This document shows positions 55,734 through 63,978 of a DNA stretch of 64,000 nt, one piece after another. The position numbers and the translations under genes are program-made. Within the stretch, counting starts at the first letter, position 1. Each line of letters begins with the position of its first letter. Under the pieces are notes generated by a model. That model saw only the letters and a list, made by a program, of their open reading frames with translations, was not told the origin of the DNA and ran no database searches. Source of the DNA: Pseudoalteromonas peptidolytica (GTDB lineage Bacteria; Pseudomonadota; Gammaproteobacteria; Enterobacterales; Alteromonadaceae); contig NZ_WEHZ01000004.1 of the NCBI RefSeq assembly GCF_012641745.1, positions 150,256 through 214,255 of the forward strand, given 5' to 3'.

Positions 55734-57461
55734 ATGGTTTTAGAACAATGGTTGATGGTGGTTATTTTTTTATCAACCATTGTGGGGTTAATTAAATATC
55801 AACACTTCCCTGAACGAGTATTTGCAGCGGCGAGCTTAACCTGCTTTGCAAATTCATTAGTATCTACCGAACAATTGCTTGCAAATGCCGTCAATCCAGG
55901 TTTAGTTACTTTGTTGTTACTTGTGGTGTGTGCATTTGCTTTTGAACGCACTGGTTTTTTGCGTAGGCTTGCCAATGTGCTTTTCAATGGTTCGGTAGTT
56001 AAATCCTACGTACGTACTCTACTGGCCACAGTGCTGGCATCTAGTTTTTTAAATAATACTGCGGTGATAGCTACGCTCATTAGCCCAGTTAAAAACAACA
56101 AACTAATAGCCCCGAATAAACTATTATTGCCGTTGTCGTATGCCGCTATTTTGGGCGGAACATTAACTCTCATTGGCACATCTACAAACTTGATCGTTAA
56201 CTCAATGCTGATTGAGCGAGGTGTTGATGGGTTTGCTTTTTTTGACTTTCTTCCCATCGGTCTCACCGCTGTTGCCGCCTGTATGGTAGTTATTGGGTTT
56301 ACCGTCAAGCGCTTAAATGGCAAAGTTAACGATTCTGCTGAGGTGGCGGACTATTTTGTAGAAGCACAAGTTAATAAAGGTTCAGCGCTCATTGGTGAAA
56401 CAGTAGAGCAAAATGGTCTAAGAAGCTTAGAATCATTGTTTTTAGTAGAGATTGTAAGAGAGAGTAAGTTGATATCTCCAGTCACTCCTTCGCATATTAT
56501 CCGCGAAGGCGATAAGCTTATTTTTTCAGGAGATATCACTAAAATTTTAGTGCTGCAGCAGTTTGAAGGGTTAACACTATTTGCAGAAAAAGACGGGTTG
56601 CTTCGTGAAAACCTAACCGAAGTAGTCGTTAAACCTGGTGCTGCGGTTGTAGGAAAAACATTAAAGTCGGCTGGTTTTAGGGCTCGATTTGATGCTGCCG
56701 TCGTTGCGATTAGGCGAGAAGGAGAAAAGCTTTCAGGAAAGCTAGGTGAGGTGACAATTCAGGCTGGAGACTTTTTAGTTTTGGCCGTGGGCCCTGATTT
56801 TGCTAAACGTACTAATCTTACTAAAAACTTTTTTATACTCAGTGGCGTAAAAGCAGAAAATATGCTCTCAGGCATAAAAGAGCGGATTGTTACTTGGGGG
56901 TTTGTTGTTACTCTTGGGGGGGCATTAGTACTAAATATAAGTCTATTAAAGTGCTTTATTTTTTATTTAGCGATACTAGTAGCGAGCAGGTGCCTATCTC
57001 TTAATGAAATAAAGCGCCGATTCCCTCTTGAATTGTGGCTAATAGTAATGAGCGCTCTTACCTTAGCAACTGCTTTAGATAACACGGGAGTTGCTTTGTT
57101 AATAGCTGAGCAGTTTAAATCTCTTTTATCTGAGCAAAGCGCATATGTGGCTTTTATTGGTGTTTTTATTCTCACGCTGTTGTTTACAGAGCTAATTACC
57201 AATAATGCCGCTGCTGCATTAACCTTTCCTATTGCCTTTGCTATAGCTCAGGGATTGGGAGTCAGCTATTTACCATTTGTTTTGGCTGTCGCATTTGCTG
57301 CAAGCGGTAGTTTTATGAGCCCCTATGGCTACCAAACAAACTTAATGGTATACAATGCCGGAAACTATAAATTAAAGGATTTCGTGCTGTTTGGCCTGCC
57401 TGTCTCTATCACATATAGTGTGGTTGTACTGGCTTTAATTCCTATATTCTTTCCGTTTTAA
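55734..57461 (+). CDS. SLC13-family permease with two TrkA-C domains (likely sulfate uptake)
   Basis: 575 residues. Two membrane halves with SLC13/CitMHS-type reentrant motifs (SSFLNNTAVIATLISPV in the first and LITNNAAAALTFPIA in the second) flank two cytoplasmic TrkA_C/RCK_C domains. Permeases of this layout, such as SLT-type transporters, take up sulfate with sodium. Its place just before cysC and near cysD/cysN makes sulfate the best guess; other anions are possible. Confidence 0.8.
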   Translation: MVLEQWLMVVIFLSTIVGLIKYQHFPERVFAAASLTCFANSLVSTEQLLANAVNPGLVTLLLLVVCAFAFERTGFLRRLANVLFNGSVVKSYVRTLLATVLASSFLNNTAVIATLISPVKNNKLIAPNKLLLPLSYAAILGGTLTLIGTSTNLIVNSMLIERGVDGFAFFDFLPIGLTAVAACMVVIGFTVKRLNGKVNDSAEVADYFVEAQVNKGSALIGETVEQNGLRSLESLFLVEIVRESKLISPVTPSHIIREGDKLIFSGDITKILVLQQFEGLTLFAEKDGLLRENLTEVVVKPGAAVVGKTLKSAGFRARFDAAVVAIRREGEKLSGKLGEVTIQAGDFLVLAVGPDFAKRTNLTKNFFILSGVKAENMLSGIKERIVTWGFVVTLGGALVLNISLLKCFIFYLAILVASRCLSLNEIKRRFPLELWLIVMSALTLATALDNTGVALLIAEQFKSLLSEQSAYVAFIGVFILTLLFTELITNNAAAALTFPIAFAIAQGLGVSYLPFVLAVAFAASGSFMSPYGYQTNLMVYNAGNYKLKDFVLFGLPVSITYSVVVLALIPIFFPF

Positions 57462-57548
57462 AGGGAAGCTTTTGGGTAATATTGATGAGTCACAGTTACG
57501 TAGTTGCAAGTAAAGATCATTTCAAAGAAGCTAGAATCTGGAAAAGCG

Positions 57549-58145
57549 ATGACAGAAAATATTGTATGGCACTCTCGGACTGTATCAAAAGCACAAAAGC
57601 AAGCACATAAAGGGCATAAACCCGTATTGCTATGGTATACCGGGCTCAGTGGCTCTGGTAAATCGACAATTGCCAATGCAGTAGAGGCTAGATTATTTGA
57701 GTTAGGGTGCCACACTTATCTTCTTGATGGCGATAATGTGCGCTTAGGACTAAACAAAGGGCTAACTTTTAGTGATGAAGATAGAGTTGAAAATATTCGC
57801 CGGATCAGCGAAGTCGCCAAGCTTTTTGTCGATGCTGGAGTGATTGTCTCTACTGCGTTTATCTCACCATTTAAACAAGATAGAGAGCAGGCGCGTAAGC
57901 TTATGGAAGAAGGTGAGTTTATTGAGGTGTTTGTCGACACTCCTTTAGAGGTTTGCGAGAGCCGCGATCCAAAAGGGCTTTATAAAAAAGCGAGAGCAGG
58001 CGAAATACCAAACTTTACCGGTATTGATTCGATATTTGATATACCAACAAGGCCTGAGCTGCATTTAAAAACAGCAGAGCAAAGTGTTAAACAATGCGCA
58101 GAGAAAGTTATAAAGTACCTACAACAACAGCAGATTATTACTTAA
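57549..58145 (+). CDS. cysC: Adenylylsulfate kinase CysC
   Basis: 198 residues from ATG 57549; a TTG 45 bases upstream would add a tail not seen in the family. Walker A GLSGSGKST near residue 33, LLDGDNVR, FISPFKQDREQAR and DPKGLYKKARAGEI match CysC. It phosphorylates APS to PAPS, the sulfate donor for the two sulfotransferases in the window. PAPS reductase (cysH) is not present, so this set serves sulfation rather than assimilation. Confidence 0.95.
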   Translation: MTENIVWHSRTVSKAQKQAHKGHKPVLLWYTGLSGSGKSTIANAVEARLFELGCHTYLLDGDNVRLGLNKGLTFSDEDRVENIRRISEVAKLFVDAGVIVSTAFISPFKQDREQARKLMEEGEFIEVFVDTPLEVCESRDPKGLYKKARAGEIPNFTGIDSIFDIPTRPELHLKTAEQSVKQCAEKVIKYLQQQQIIT

Positions 58146-58167
58146 ACTTTTCAAGCTAAGAGCATAT

Positions 58168-59127
58168 ATGTACTACGATATATTTAATGGCGATGCCGAC
58201 GGCATTATTGCGCTGTTACAGCTCCAACTGGCTAACCCTGTCGACAGTATAAAGATCACGGGAGTAAAGCGTGATATTGAATTAATGAAAAAAATAACGC
58301 CAAAGGAAGGTGACAATATTCGTGTGCTAGATGTATCTATGGAGAAAAATAAGCCGGACCTCTACCATGCGTTGTCTGTTGGTGCGCGTGTCATGTATGT
58401 AGATCATCATAGGGCTGGTACTATTCCAGAACATTGTAACCTGTTTGCTCATATCAACCTGGGTCCTGATGTATGCACGAGCTTAATTGTAAGCGATATA
58501 TTAAATAGGCGCTTTCATTTATGGGCTATTACTGCAGCATACGGCGACAATTTAATTAGCAAAGCGAATAGAGAAGCTGATACTTTGGGTTTAACAGAGC
58601 AAGAAAAGTCTAAACTAAAAGCGCTTGGCACTTACATTAATTACAATGGTTATGGTAGCGATATAACAGACTTGCATTTTCATCCTGTAGCATTATTTAA
58701 CGCTTTGCTGCCATATACATCTCCCTTCGAGCTAATTGCAGATAAACATTCAGTCTATTATCAGCTAGAGAGAGCCTATAAGGCAGATATGCTAAGCGCA
58801 GAGTCTGCGCAAATACTTCATGAATGCCATTTTACCAAGGTGATTCTATTAGACGACAAAGCTTGGTCTCGACGAGTAAGCGGTGTATTAAGCAATGAGC
58901 TTGCGAATAAAACACCGCACAAAGCGCATGCTGTTATCACATACAACAATAAGGGGAGCTACACTGTTAGTGTGAGAGCGCCCCTAAGTAACAAACAAGG
59001 GGCAGCCCATGTATGCAGCCAATTTACTACTGGTGGCGGCCGCGAGGCTGCAGCTGGTATAAATGAGTTGAAAGTAGATCACTTAGGTCTTTTTATAGAA
59101 ACACTCGTAGGCTATTACACAGCTTAA
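58168..59127 (+). CDS. DHH-family phosphoesterase (possible PAP phosphatase)
   Basis: 319 residues. N-terminal metal motifs FNGDADGI (residues 6-13) and YVDHH (about 77-81), and a C-terminal DHHA1 signature GGGREAAAG (about 289-297). The family includes NrnA, which cleaves nanoRNA and also pAp (PAP). PAP is the inhibitory by-product of sulfotransferases. Placed 22 bp after cysC in a sulfation cluster, PAP removal is an attractive role, but this is inferred from context only. It lacks a stop-start overlap with cysC. Confidence 0.75.
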   Translation: MYYDIFNGDADGIIALLQLQLANPVDSIKITGVKRDIELMKKITPKEGDNIRVLDVSMEKNKPDLYHALSVGARVMYVDHHRAGTIPEHCNLFAHINLGPDVCTSLIVSDILNRRFHLWAITAAYGDNLISKANREADTLGLTEQEKSKLKALGTYINYNGYGSDITDLHFHPVALFNALLPYTSPFELIADKHSVYYQLERAYKADMLSAESAQILHECHFTKVILLDDKAWSRRVSGVLSNELANKTPHKAHAVITYNNKGSYTVSVRAPLSNKQGAAHVCSQFTTGGGREAAAGINELKVDHLGLFIETLVGYYTA

Positions 59128-59219
59128 TCAATTACTAACGTATATTCATTTGTGTTAGTCTAAGTCAAATTATAGAGCCAAGCTTATTTGGCGTAACTTA
59201 TAAAATTATAATAACTCTT

Positions 59220-61349
59220 ATGTGGACTAGGGATATGCTTAAATCGAACTTTATTATGCTAGGCGGCTTATCAATATGTTGCTTGCCAGCAGTGGCTAGT
59301 GAGCGTCTAGATTCTTTTCAGTCTTTTGCAGGGTACACTGGCTTATTCAATACTCCAACTGCTGAGGTTTTAGAGAAAGGGCATGTAAACTTTGGTTACA
59401 ACAATCAGCTTGACCTTCGTGGTACAAAGTTTGTGGACGGCCATAATTATGCCTTTTCAACAGGCTTATTCGATGGCCTCGAAGTTGGTGGATTTATTGC
59501 AGCAGAAACCATGCACGATAATATTTTCCGAGAGGAAGGTAGAGGGCAGCTGAGGGACCTTTCATTTAACATTAAGTATCAGCTGCCTTTTGTTCCTAAA
59601 GAATGGTTTAATTTGGCTATTGGCGCTAAAGACCTAGGTGGAGAAGTCAACTTTTATGAAACCTATTATCTGGCAGCCTCTCGAGAGTGGGAGAGTTTTA
59701 GGTTTACTGCAGGTATTGCAGAAAATGATCGTGAACATGGTTTAATGAACGGAGTGTTCGCAGGTATCGAGTGGCAGGCTTTCGATTGGTTAACCCTTCA
59801 AGTTGAGCATGATGCTGAGGCTGTTAATGCCGGTTTGCATTTAACAGTGCCTAAAGAATGGATTTATGATGTGGGTACACTCACGTTAACCAGCAAGTTT
59901 TACAGTAATACTGATCACGCTCAAAAGGACACCTTTTGGGGAGTTAACTTTTCTATGCCGATTTTTGAGCAGGCTAAGCTAAACGACCCTACAGAAGCGG
60001 CACCAGCACCGATTTTAGATAACCATAAAAAGCGTGAAGCTGCATTTAAAGCACATTATCAACAGCAACGAGAGTTGGCACAAAAGCCACTTGAAAAAGC
60101 TAAAAAAGAAGTGACTGAGCGCGATGAATATAGAAAGTCACTCACGCTGCAAACTCGGGAACTTAAAAATGCATTAATCGACGATGGCTTAGAGGCGATT
60201 AGTGTGGGCTTTAATCGAGACCCGCATATTGTTGTAAGCTTTGAGAACTATGTCTTTAATCGTAATGATATAGACGCTATTGGTCTTGTGCTAGGCCGTA
60301 TAGCTGAACATATAGACGAGCCTGAGGCTAAATATACGATTCAGTTATTAAACCGTGGTATTCCAATGCTTTCTGTGCGTGGTGATATTGATAATTACCG
60401 TGAGTTTATCAATACCAGCAGTACTCCCGATATGGATATTCGCCGCGGTGAAATGGATCCGATTGGCAGTGTGTCTTGGGTGGGAATGCCTAAAGCCAAC
60501 AGTGCTTACTTTAAACCCAGGCTTGCCTTTGGTCCATCTTTAGATTCTCATTTTGCGACCGATCTCGGTGTATATGATTATTCTTTAGCACTGCGTGCAG
60601 ATATTGATATTCCTCTTTGGTATGGAGGGGGGCTAAGTTTGAGCGGCGAAGCGGAACTTACTAAAACTGATGATTATGAAGAAGGAGAGCCGCTTGGGCG
60701 CTTTGCTAGAAGTAGTGGATTAGTTCAAGCGTCTATTTATCAGACATTAGATCTTCCATTTGGAATTTTAAATCAGACACATGTTGGCTTCTTTAGAGAG
60801 TTCCATGATTATACCGGTATAAAAAATGAAACGATCTGGTTAAGTGAAAATGGTCGCCATCAAGTCAATGCGGAGTTAGGGTATTACGAGTTTGAGGACT
60901 TTAACCTAGATAAAGACACGCAAACTTTATCATATCGGTATAACTGGGTAGAAAAAGATATTAGCTTTCACGCCTCTGCTGGGAAATTCTTTTTTGATGA
61001 TAGCGGTGTTAAGCTAGAAACTCGCTTCTGGTTTGGTGATAGCTATATTTCGGTGTTTGCTCAAGATACCGATGTACAAGTTGCTGGTATAGCTTTCAGT
61101 ATTCCACTAACGCCGCGCAAAGATATGAAGACTACTAAATATGGACAAATAAAGGGCAATGAGGCTTGGCATCATCAGGTTAGCACAAGGTTAAATGATA
61201 CTCTTAACTATTTGGCTATAGGTCGTGCTCATACAGTTAAAACCCCTGTAAATTTAGACAAAACATTCCTTAATCAAGGGCGCTTGTCGAGCAGTTATAT
61301 TTATAGTAACTTGGCAAGGCTGAGAGAAGCGTATTTAACTCATAGGTAG
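59220..61349 (+). CDS. yjbH: YjbH-type exopolysaccharide outer membrane protein
   Basis: 709 residues with a signal peptide ending near VAS. The N-terminal part begins with SFAGYTGLFNTPTAEVL, the family hallmark, and the rest is a two-part beta-barrel-like sequence with a charged helical insert (about residues 268-325). YjbH proteins of E. coli and relatives belong to an operon for an extracellular polysaccharide and are thought to form outer membrane structures for export. The ATG at 59220 has no good ribosome site; ATG 59235 is an alternative. It ends locus 2. Confidence 0.85.
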   Translation: MWTRDMLKSNFIMLGGLSICCLPAVASERLDSFQSFAGYTGLFNTPTAEVLEKGHVNFGYNNQLDLRGTKFVDGHNYAFSTGLFDGLEVGGFIAAETMHDNIFREEGRGQLRDLSFNIKYQLPFVPKEWFNLAIGAKDLGGEVNFYETYYLAASREWESFRFTAGIAENDREHGLMNGVFAGIEWQAFDWLTLQVEHDAEAVNAGLHLTVPKEWIYDVGTLTLTSKFYSNTDHAQKDTFWGVNFSMPIFEQAKLNDPTEAAPAPILDNHKKREAAFKAHYQQQRELAQKPLEKAKKEVTERDEYRKSLTLQTRELKNALIDDGLEAISVGFNRDPHIVVSFENYVFNRNDIDAIGLVLGRIAEHIDEPEAKYTIQLLNRGIPMLSVRGDIDNYREFINTSSTPDMDIRRGEMDPIGSVSWVGMPKANSAYFKPRLAFGPSLDSHFATDLGVYDYSLALRADIDIPLWYGGGLSLSGEAELTKTDDYEEGEPLGRFARSSGLVQASIYQTLDLPFGILNQTHVGFFREFHDYTGIKNETIWLSENGRHQVNAELGYYEFEDFNLDKDTQTLSYRYNWVEKDISFHASAGKFFFDDSGVKLETRFWFGDSYISVFAQDTDVQVAGIAFSIPLTPRKDMKTTKYGQIKGNEAWHHQVSTRLNDTLNYLAIGRAHTVKTPVNLDKTFLNQGRLSSSYIYSNLARLREAYLTHR

Positions 61350-61357
61350 TACAGAAG

Positions 61358-61380
61358 GCGCGGGGCAAACCCGCGCTTTT
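61358..61380 (+). terminator. Intrinsic terminator of locus 2
   Basis: GCGCGGG (61358-61364) and CCCGCGC (61370-61376) form a seven-pair GC stem around a GCAAA loop, followed by four T, nine bases after the yjbH stop. Confidence 0.8.
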
Positions 61381-61451
61381 AATTGTTACACTGATAAATA
61401 TGATGTTGTCTTTCTTGTCGGGGGGGCTGTTCCTACCAAAGTGGTCGTATT

Positions 61452-61474
61452 GTGGGGCGAGTTTACCTCGCGAT
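61452..61474 (+). repeat. Solitary REP-like hairpin with GTGG head
   Basis: GTGGGGCGAGTTTACC then TCGCGAT, the same core as the array at 35-37 kb but with GTGG in place of GTAG. The inverted head sequence CCTACC occurs 24 bp upstream without a hairpin. It shows that the REP family is dispersed, not confined to the array. Confidence 0.8.
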
Positions 61475-61687
61475 ATCGTTGATTTGGCTCTCGCCTTTAC
61501 AGTTCAGTTAGCTATCGGCATTGATAACAATTTACCTTTTATGGCGAGTTAATAAGCCAAGAAAGATAGATACCAGCTAAAAAGATAGGCTTGGTGTGTC
61601 TATGGTCTTCACTGCTGTATATTTGTACTTTACCATCGCTACTTTGTTAATTAATAAGCATTAAGTAAGCGTGTTTTTGCCACATAT

Positions 61688-61715
61688 TTGACTTTGTTCA
61701 TTGTTTATTTAATAT
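61688..61715 (+). promoter_or_regulatory. Candidate promoter of the lipoprotein gene
   Basis: TTGACT (61688-61693), 16 bases, TAATAT (61710-61715). Transcription from here would give a leader of about 265 nt that contains the hairpins described next. Confidence 0.45.
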
Positions 61716-61740
61716 GCCACAGGTATCCTACTTTCAACTG

Positions 61741-61930
61741 ATCACAGGCGGTTGGAACTACCGCTTTTCTGTGATAAATTAAGGCAGCTAACTTCGACTA
61801 TCTGGTTGTTTTATCTCGAATAGGTAAAGTAGCTAAGTTGGCTTTAGTCAGGGAGCGACTTAGTCCCTGTCTGTCTTAATTAAAATGATTTAAAAAACTT
61901 AAGCTCATATTGTCCACAATATGGCTTTTT
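61741..61930 (+). ncRNA. Structured leader or small RNA with terminator
   Basis: Three structures. First is a hairpin at 61741-61775 (ATCACAG-GCGGT with ACCGC-CTGTGAT and a TTTT bulge). Second is a possible H-type pseudoknot: CTAAGT (61833-61838) with ACTTAG (61858-61863), and CAGGGA (61849-61854) with TCCCTG (61864-61869). Third is an intrinsic terminator at 61901-61930, CATATTGT with ACAATATG plus outer AGC/GCT, followed by T6. The terminator stands 56 bp before the lipoprotein ATG, as in attenuators or riboswitches; a separate small RNA is the alternative. Confidence 0.4.
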
Positions 61931-61986
61931 TATGAGTTAACGCGTCATCAAAGCGAAAGTTAACAAAAGGAAAACAAGGACTAATC

Positions 61987-63597
61987 ATGATTACAAATAA
62001 AAAATCTCTACTAGCGCTCTCTGTAGCGTCTGCACTAACGCTTTCAGGCTGTTTTAGTGATGACGATAACAACGTTACCATTCCGCCAACAGAGCCTACT
62101 GATCCAGTAGTTGTTGCTCCGGAAGCACCAGCAGCACTTTCTGTGGTAGTTAACGGCAGTGTAGTTGACAGCAAGTCAACTAATGTTGTTCCTTCAACCA
62201 TCGCTTTTCTTGAAAACGGTGAAGCATCAGACAATATCGTAAACACCAAAGGTGAAGTTATTGCGTCTGTAGAAACGGGCGAAGCTGGTAACTTTGTATT
62301 CTCTGTTAAAGAAGGTGCAGAGCTTTCTCAAATTACTGCAGTGGTTAGTGCTGATGGTTACTTCTCAAAAAGTTTTAATATTGACTTAACAACAGAAGCA
62401 GAAGTAGCAGAGCTAGCGGTTCAATTAGCACTTGTTTCTAAAAACCTAGACACGGTTGTTGAAAAGGTTGTTGAAGCATCAGTAGCTGGTGGCAGCGTTG
62501 ACACTGCAATTACTGCTGAAGCTGCAAAAGGTAAAGCAGGTGCGGACGTAACGATCCCAGCAGGTATCGTATTACAAGATGCAAATGGTAATCCAATTAC
62601 TGGCTCTTCAATTTCTCTAAATGTTGGCTCAGCAGATCCTACATCGTCTGATGCTGGTGCTGTACTTCCTGAAGGCCTAAACGCAGGTAGTGCTGCTACT
62701 TTAGCGGCACCTGTTGGTGTTGCTAACGTAACCATGACAGATGACAACGGCGTAAAGATTAAAAAGTTCAGTAACCCAATCTCTATCACTATTTCGATTC
62801 CTAAAGATACAGTGTTGGCATCAGAAGGTCGTGCAGTACAAACAGGTGATGTATTAGGCCTATCTTCTCACAACGAAGATACAGGTGTATGGACTAAAGA
62901 AGAAAACAACCAAGTAACAGTTGGTGATCTAAACGCTGCTGGTACTGCTTACAAAGCTTCTTTCATGACTGACCACCTTACGTTTTTTACCGCAACTGAC
63001 GAAGTTGATGTTTGTAATGCTGAAGTATCAGTAAATATCAGTGGTGAAGTACCAGCTGGCGGTTTATTCGTAGATGTTCAGTCTTCAGATATTAACGCAA
63101 CAAGCTCTATTGCGGCAGGTGCGACTACTAAAGTAATTTACACTGCACAAAATGCGGGTAAGAACAACGTGAGTGCAGATGCAACAGCACGTATCGTATT
63201 ACGTGATGCTGAAGGTACTGTTTGGTTTGATACTGAAGAAGAAGTAGCTGTGTGTGGTACGCCTGTAAATGCAACACTTGCAGCGCCTCAAGTTGAGTAC
63301 GCAACAACTTCATTCGCATTGACAGGGGTTTGCTCTAATGATGCGACTGTTACTGTTCCAGTACAAAACTCGGTAGTCACTTACCGCCGTGCAGGTAAAG
63401 CAACATACCAAGCTGCAAATGCGTCAGGCACGTATACGCTAAACAACTTGGTTGTTGGCCAAGATTACACTGTGAACATCGATACTCTGTCACTAGATGT
63501 AGCGTCAGGACAAAGTACGTCGTTCTCATTCACAGCAGGCTCTGATGCTGCTGACCAACAACTACAGATGGTTTGTGAAACCGTAACTGGTGCATAA
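61987..63597 (+). CDS. Abundant surface lipoprotein of unknown function
   Basis: 536 residues with AAGGA upstream and a lipoprotein signal with lipobox TLSGC (Cys22). A Pro/Thr-rich linker follows, then a domain with the look of carboxypeptidase-regulatory or Ig-like beta sandwiches (residues about 50-130), a helical segment with Val/Glu/Lys, a beta domain with IPAGIVLQDANGNPI, and a cysteine-containing C-terminal beta domain. Codon use is as biased as in the S-layer-like gene, so it is likely made in large amounts. I do not recognise a family. The leader suggests regulated expression. Confidence 0.75.
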   Translation: MITNKKSLLALSVASALTLSGCFSDDDNNVTIPPTEPTDPVVVAPEAPAALSVVVNGSVVDSKSTNVVPSTIAFLENGEASDNIVNTKGEVIASVETGEAGNFVFSVKEGAELSQITAVVSADGYFSKSFNIDLTTEAEVAELAVQLALVSKNLDTVVEKVVEASVAGGSVDTAITAEAAKGKAGADVTIPAGIVLQDANGNPITGSSISLNVGSADPTSSDAGAVLPEGLNAGSAATLAAPVGVANVTMTDDNGVKIKKFSNPISITISIPKDTVLASEGRAVQTGDVLGLSSHNEDTGVWTKEENNQVTVGDLNAAGTAYKASFMTDHLTFFTATDEVDVCNAEVSVNISGEVPAGGLFVDVQSSDINATSSIAAGATTKVIYTAQNAGKNNVSADATARIVLRDAEGTVWFDTEEEVAVCGTPVNATLAAPQVEYATTSFALTGVCSNDATVTVPVQNSVVTYRRAGKATYQAANASGTYTLNNLVVGQDYTVNIDTLSLDVASGQSTSFSFTAGSDAADQQLQMVCETVTGA

Positions 63598-63620
63598 TAG
63601 CTAAACTTTAGTTTGCTTAT

Positions 63621-63652
63621 AAAAGCCACTTCAAATTTGAAGTGGCTTTTTT
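63621..63652 (+). terminator. Strong intrinsic terminator of the lipoprotein gene
   Basis: A perfect 22-base palindrome (63625-63646, GCCACTTCAAA with its complement) flanked by A4 and T6. It could act in both directions. Confidence 0.9.
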
Positions 63653-63659
63653 GTATGCA

Positions 63660-63915
63660 GTTATCTATACACTTGATTATACCAATTTGACTTAATACTT
63701 GCTCAATTTGAAGGAGTAAATCTAACGCTAACAGCGTTAAAAATTTCTCATTTAGAACAACTAAATAGCAAAATTTTTGCCTTGCCTATATGGATGTAGG
63801 TACCTTAGCGATAGCAGGACGCGGTAGCGGAGTTATCGACAAGACTTTCTCGCCTCAAAGTAGACCACTTAATTAACCCCAGCTCGGGATAAGAATTTAA
63901 AAACTAGGGAACTAT
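63660..63915. other. Non-coding stretch, probable dispersed repeat
   Basis: No gene. Sequence such as AACGCTAACAGCGTT (63723-63737, a near-perfect palindrome) and the TAGCAGGACGCGGTAGCG region look like short intergenic repeats I associate with Pseudoalteromonas and relatives, often next to insertion sequences; this is recall, not a search. GCGGTAGCG inside it equals nine bases of the ops core. Confidence 0.35.
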
Positions 63916-63978
63916 ATGCCTGTTCCAAGATCAGATCTTTCGACCAAAAAAGAAAGTGACCCAGTAAGGAACAGGCAT
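63916..63978 (+). mobile_element. Left end region of an insertion sequence (partial)
   Basis: ATGCCTGTTCC (63916-63926) recurs inverted as GGAACAGGCAT (63968-63978), with a 13-base palindrome AAGATC-A-GATCTT (63927-63939) between. This lies immediately before, and overlaps, the start of a transposase-like frame. The element continues past the window, so its ends and target duplication cannot be checked. Confidence 0.4.
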
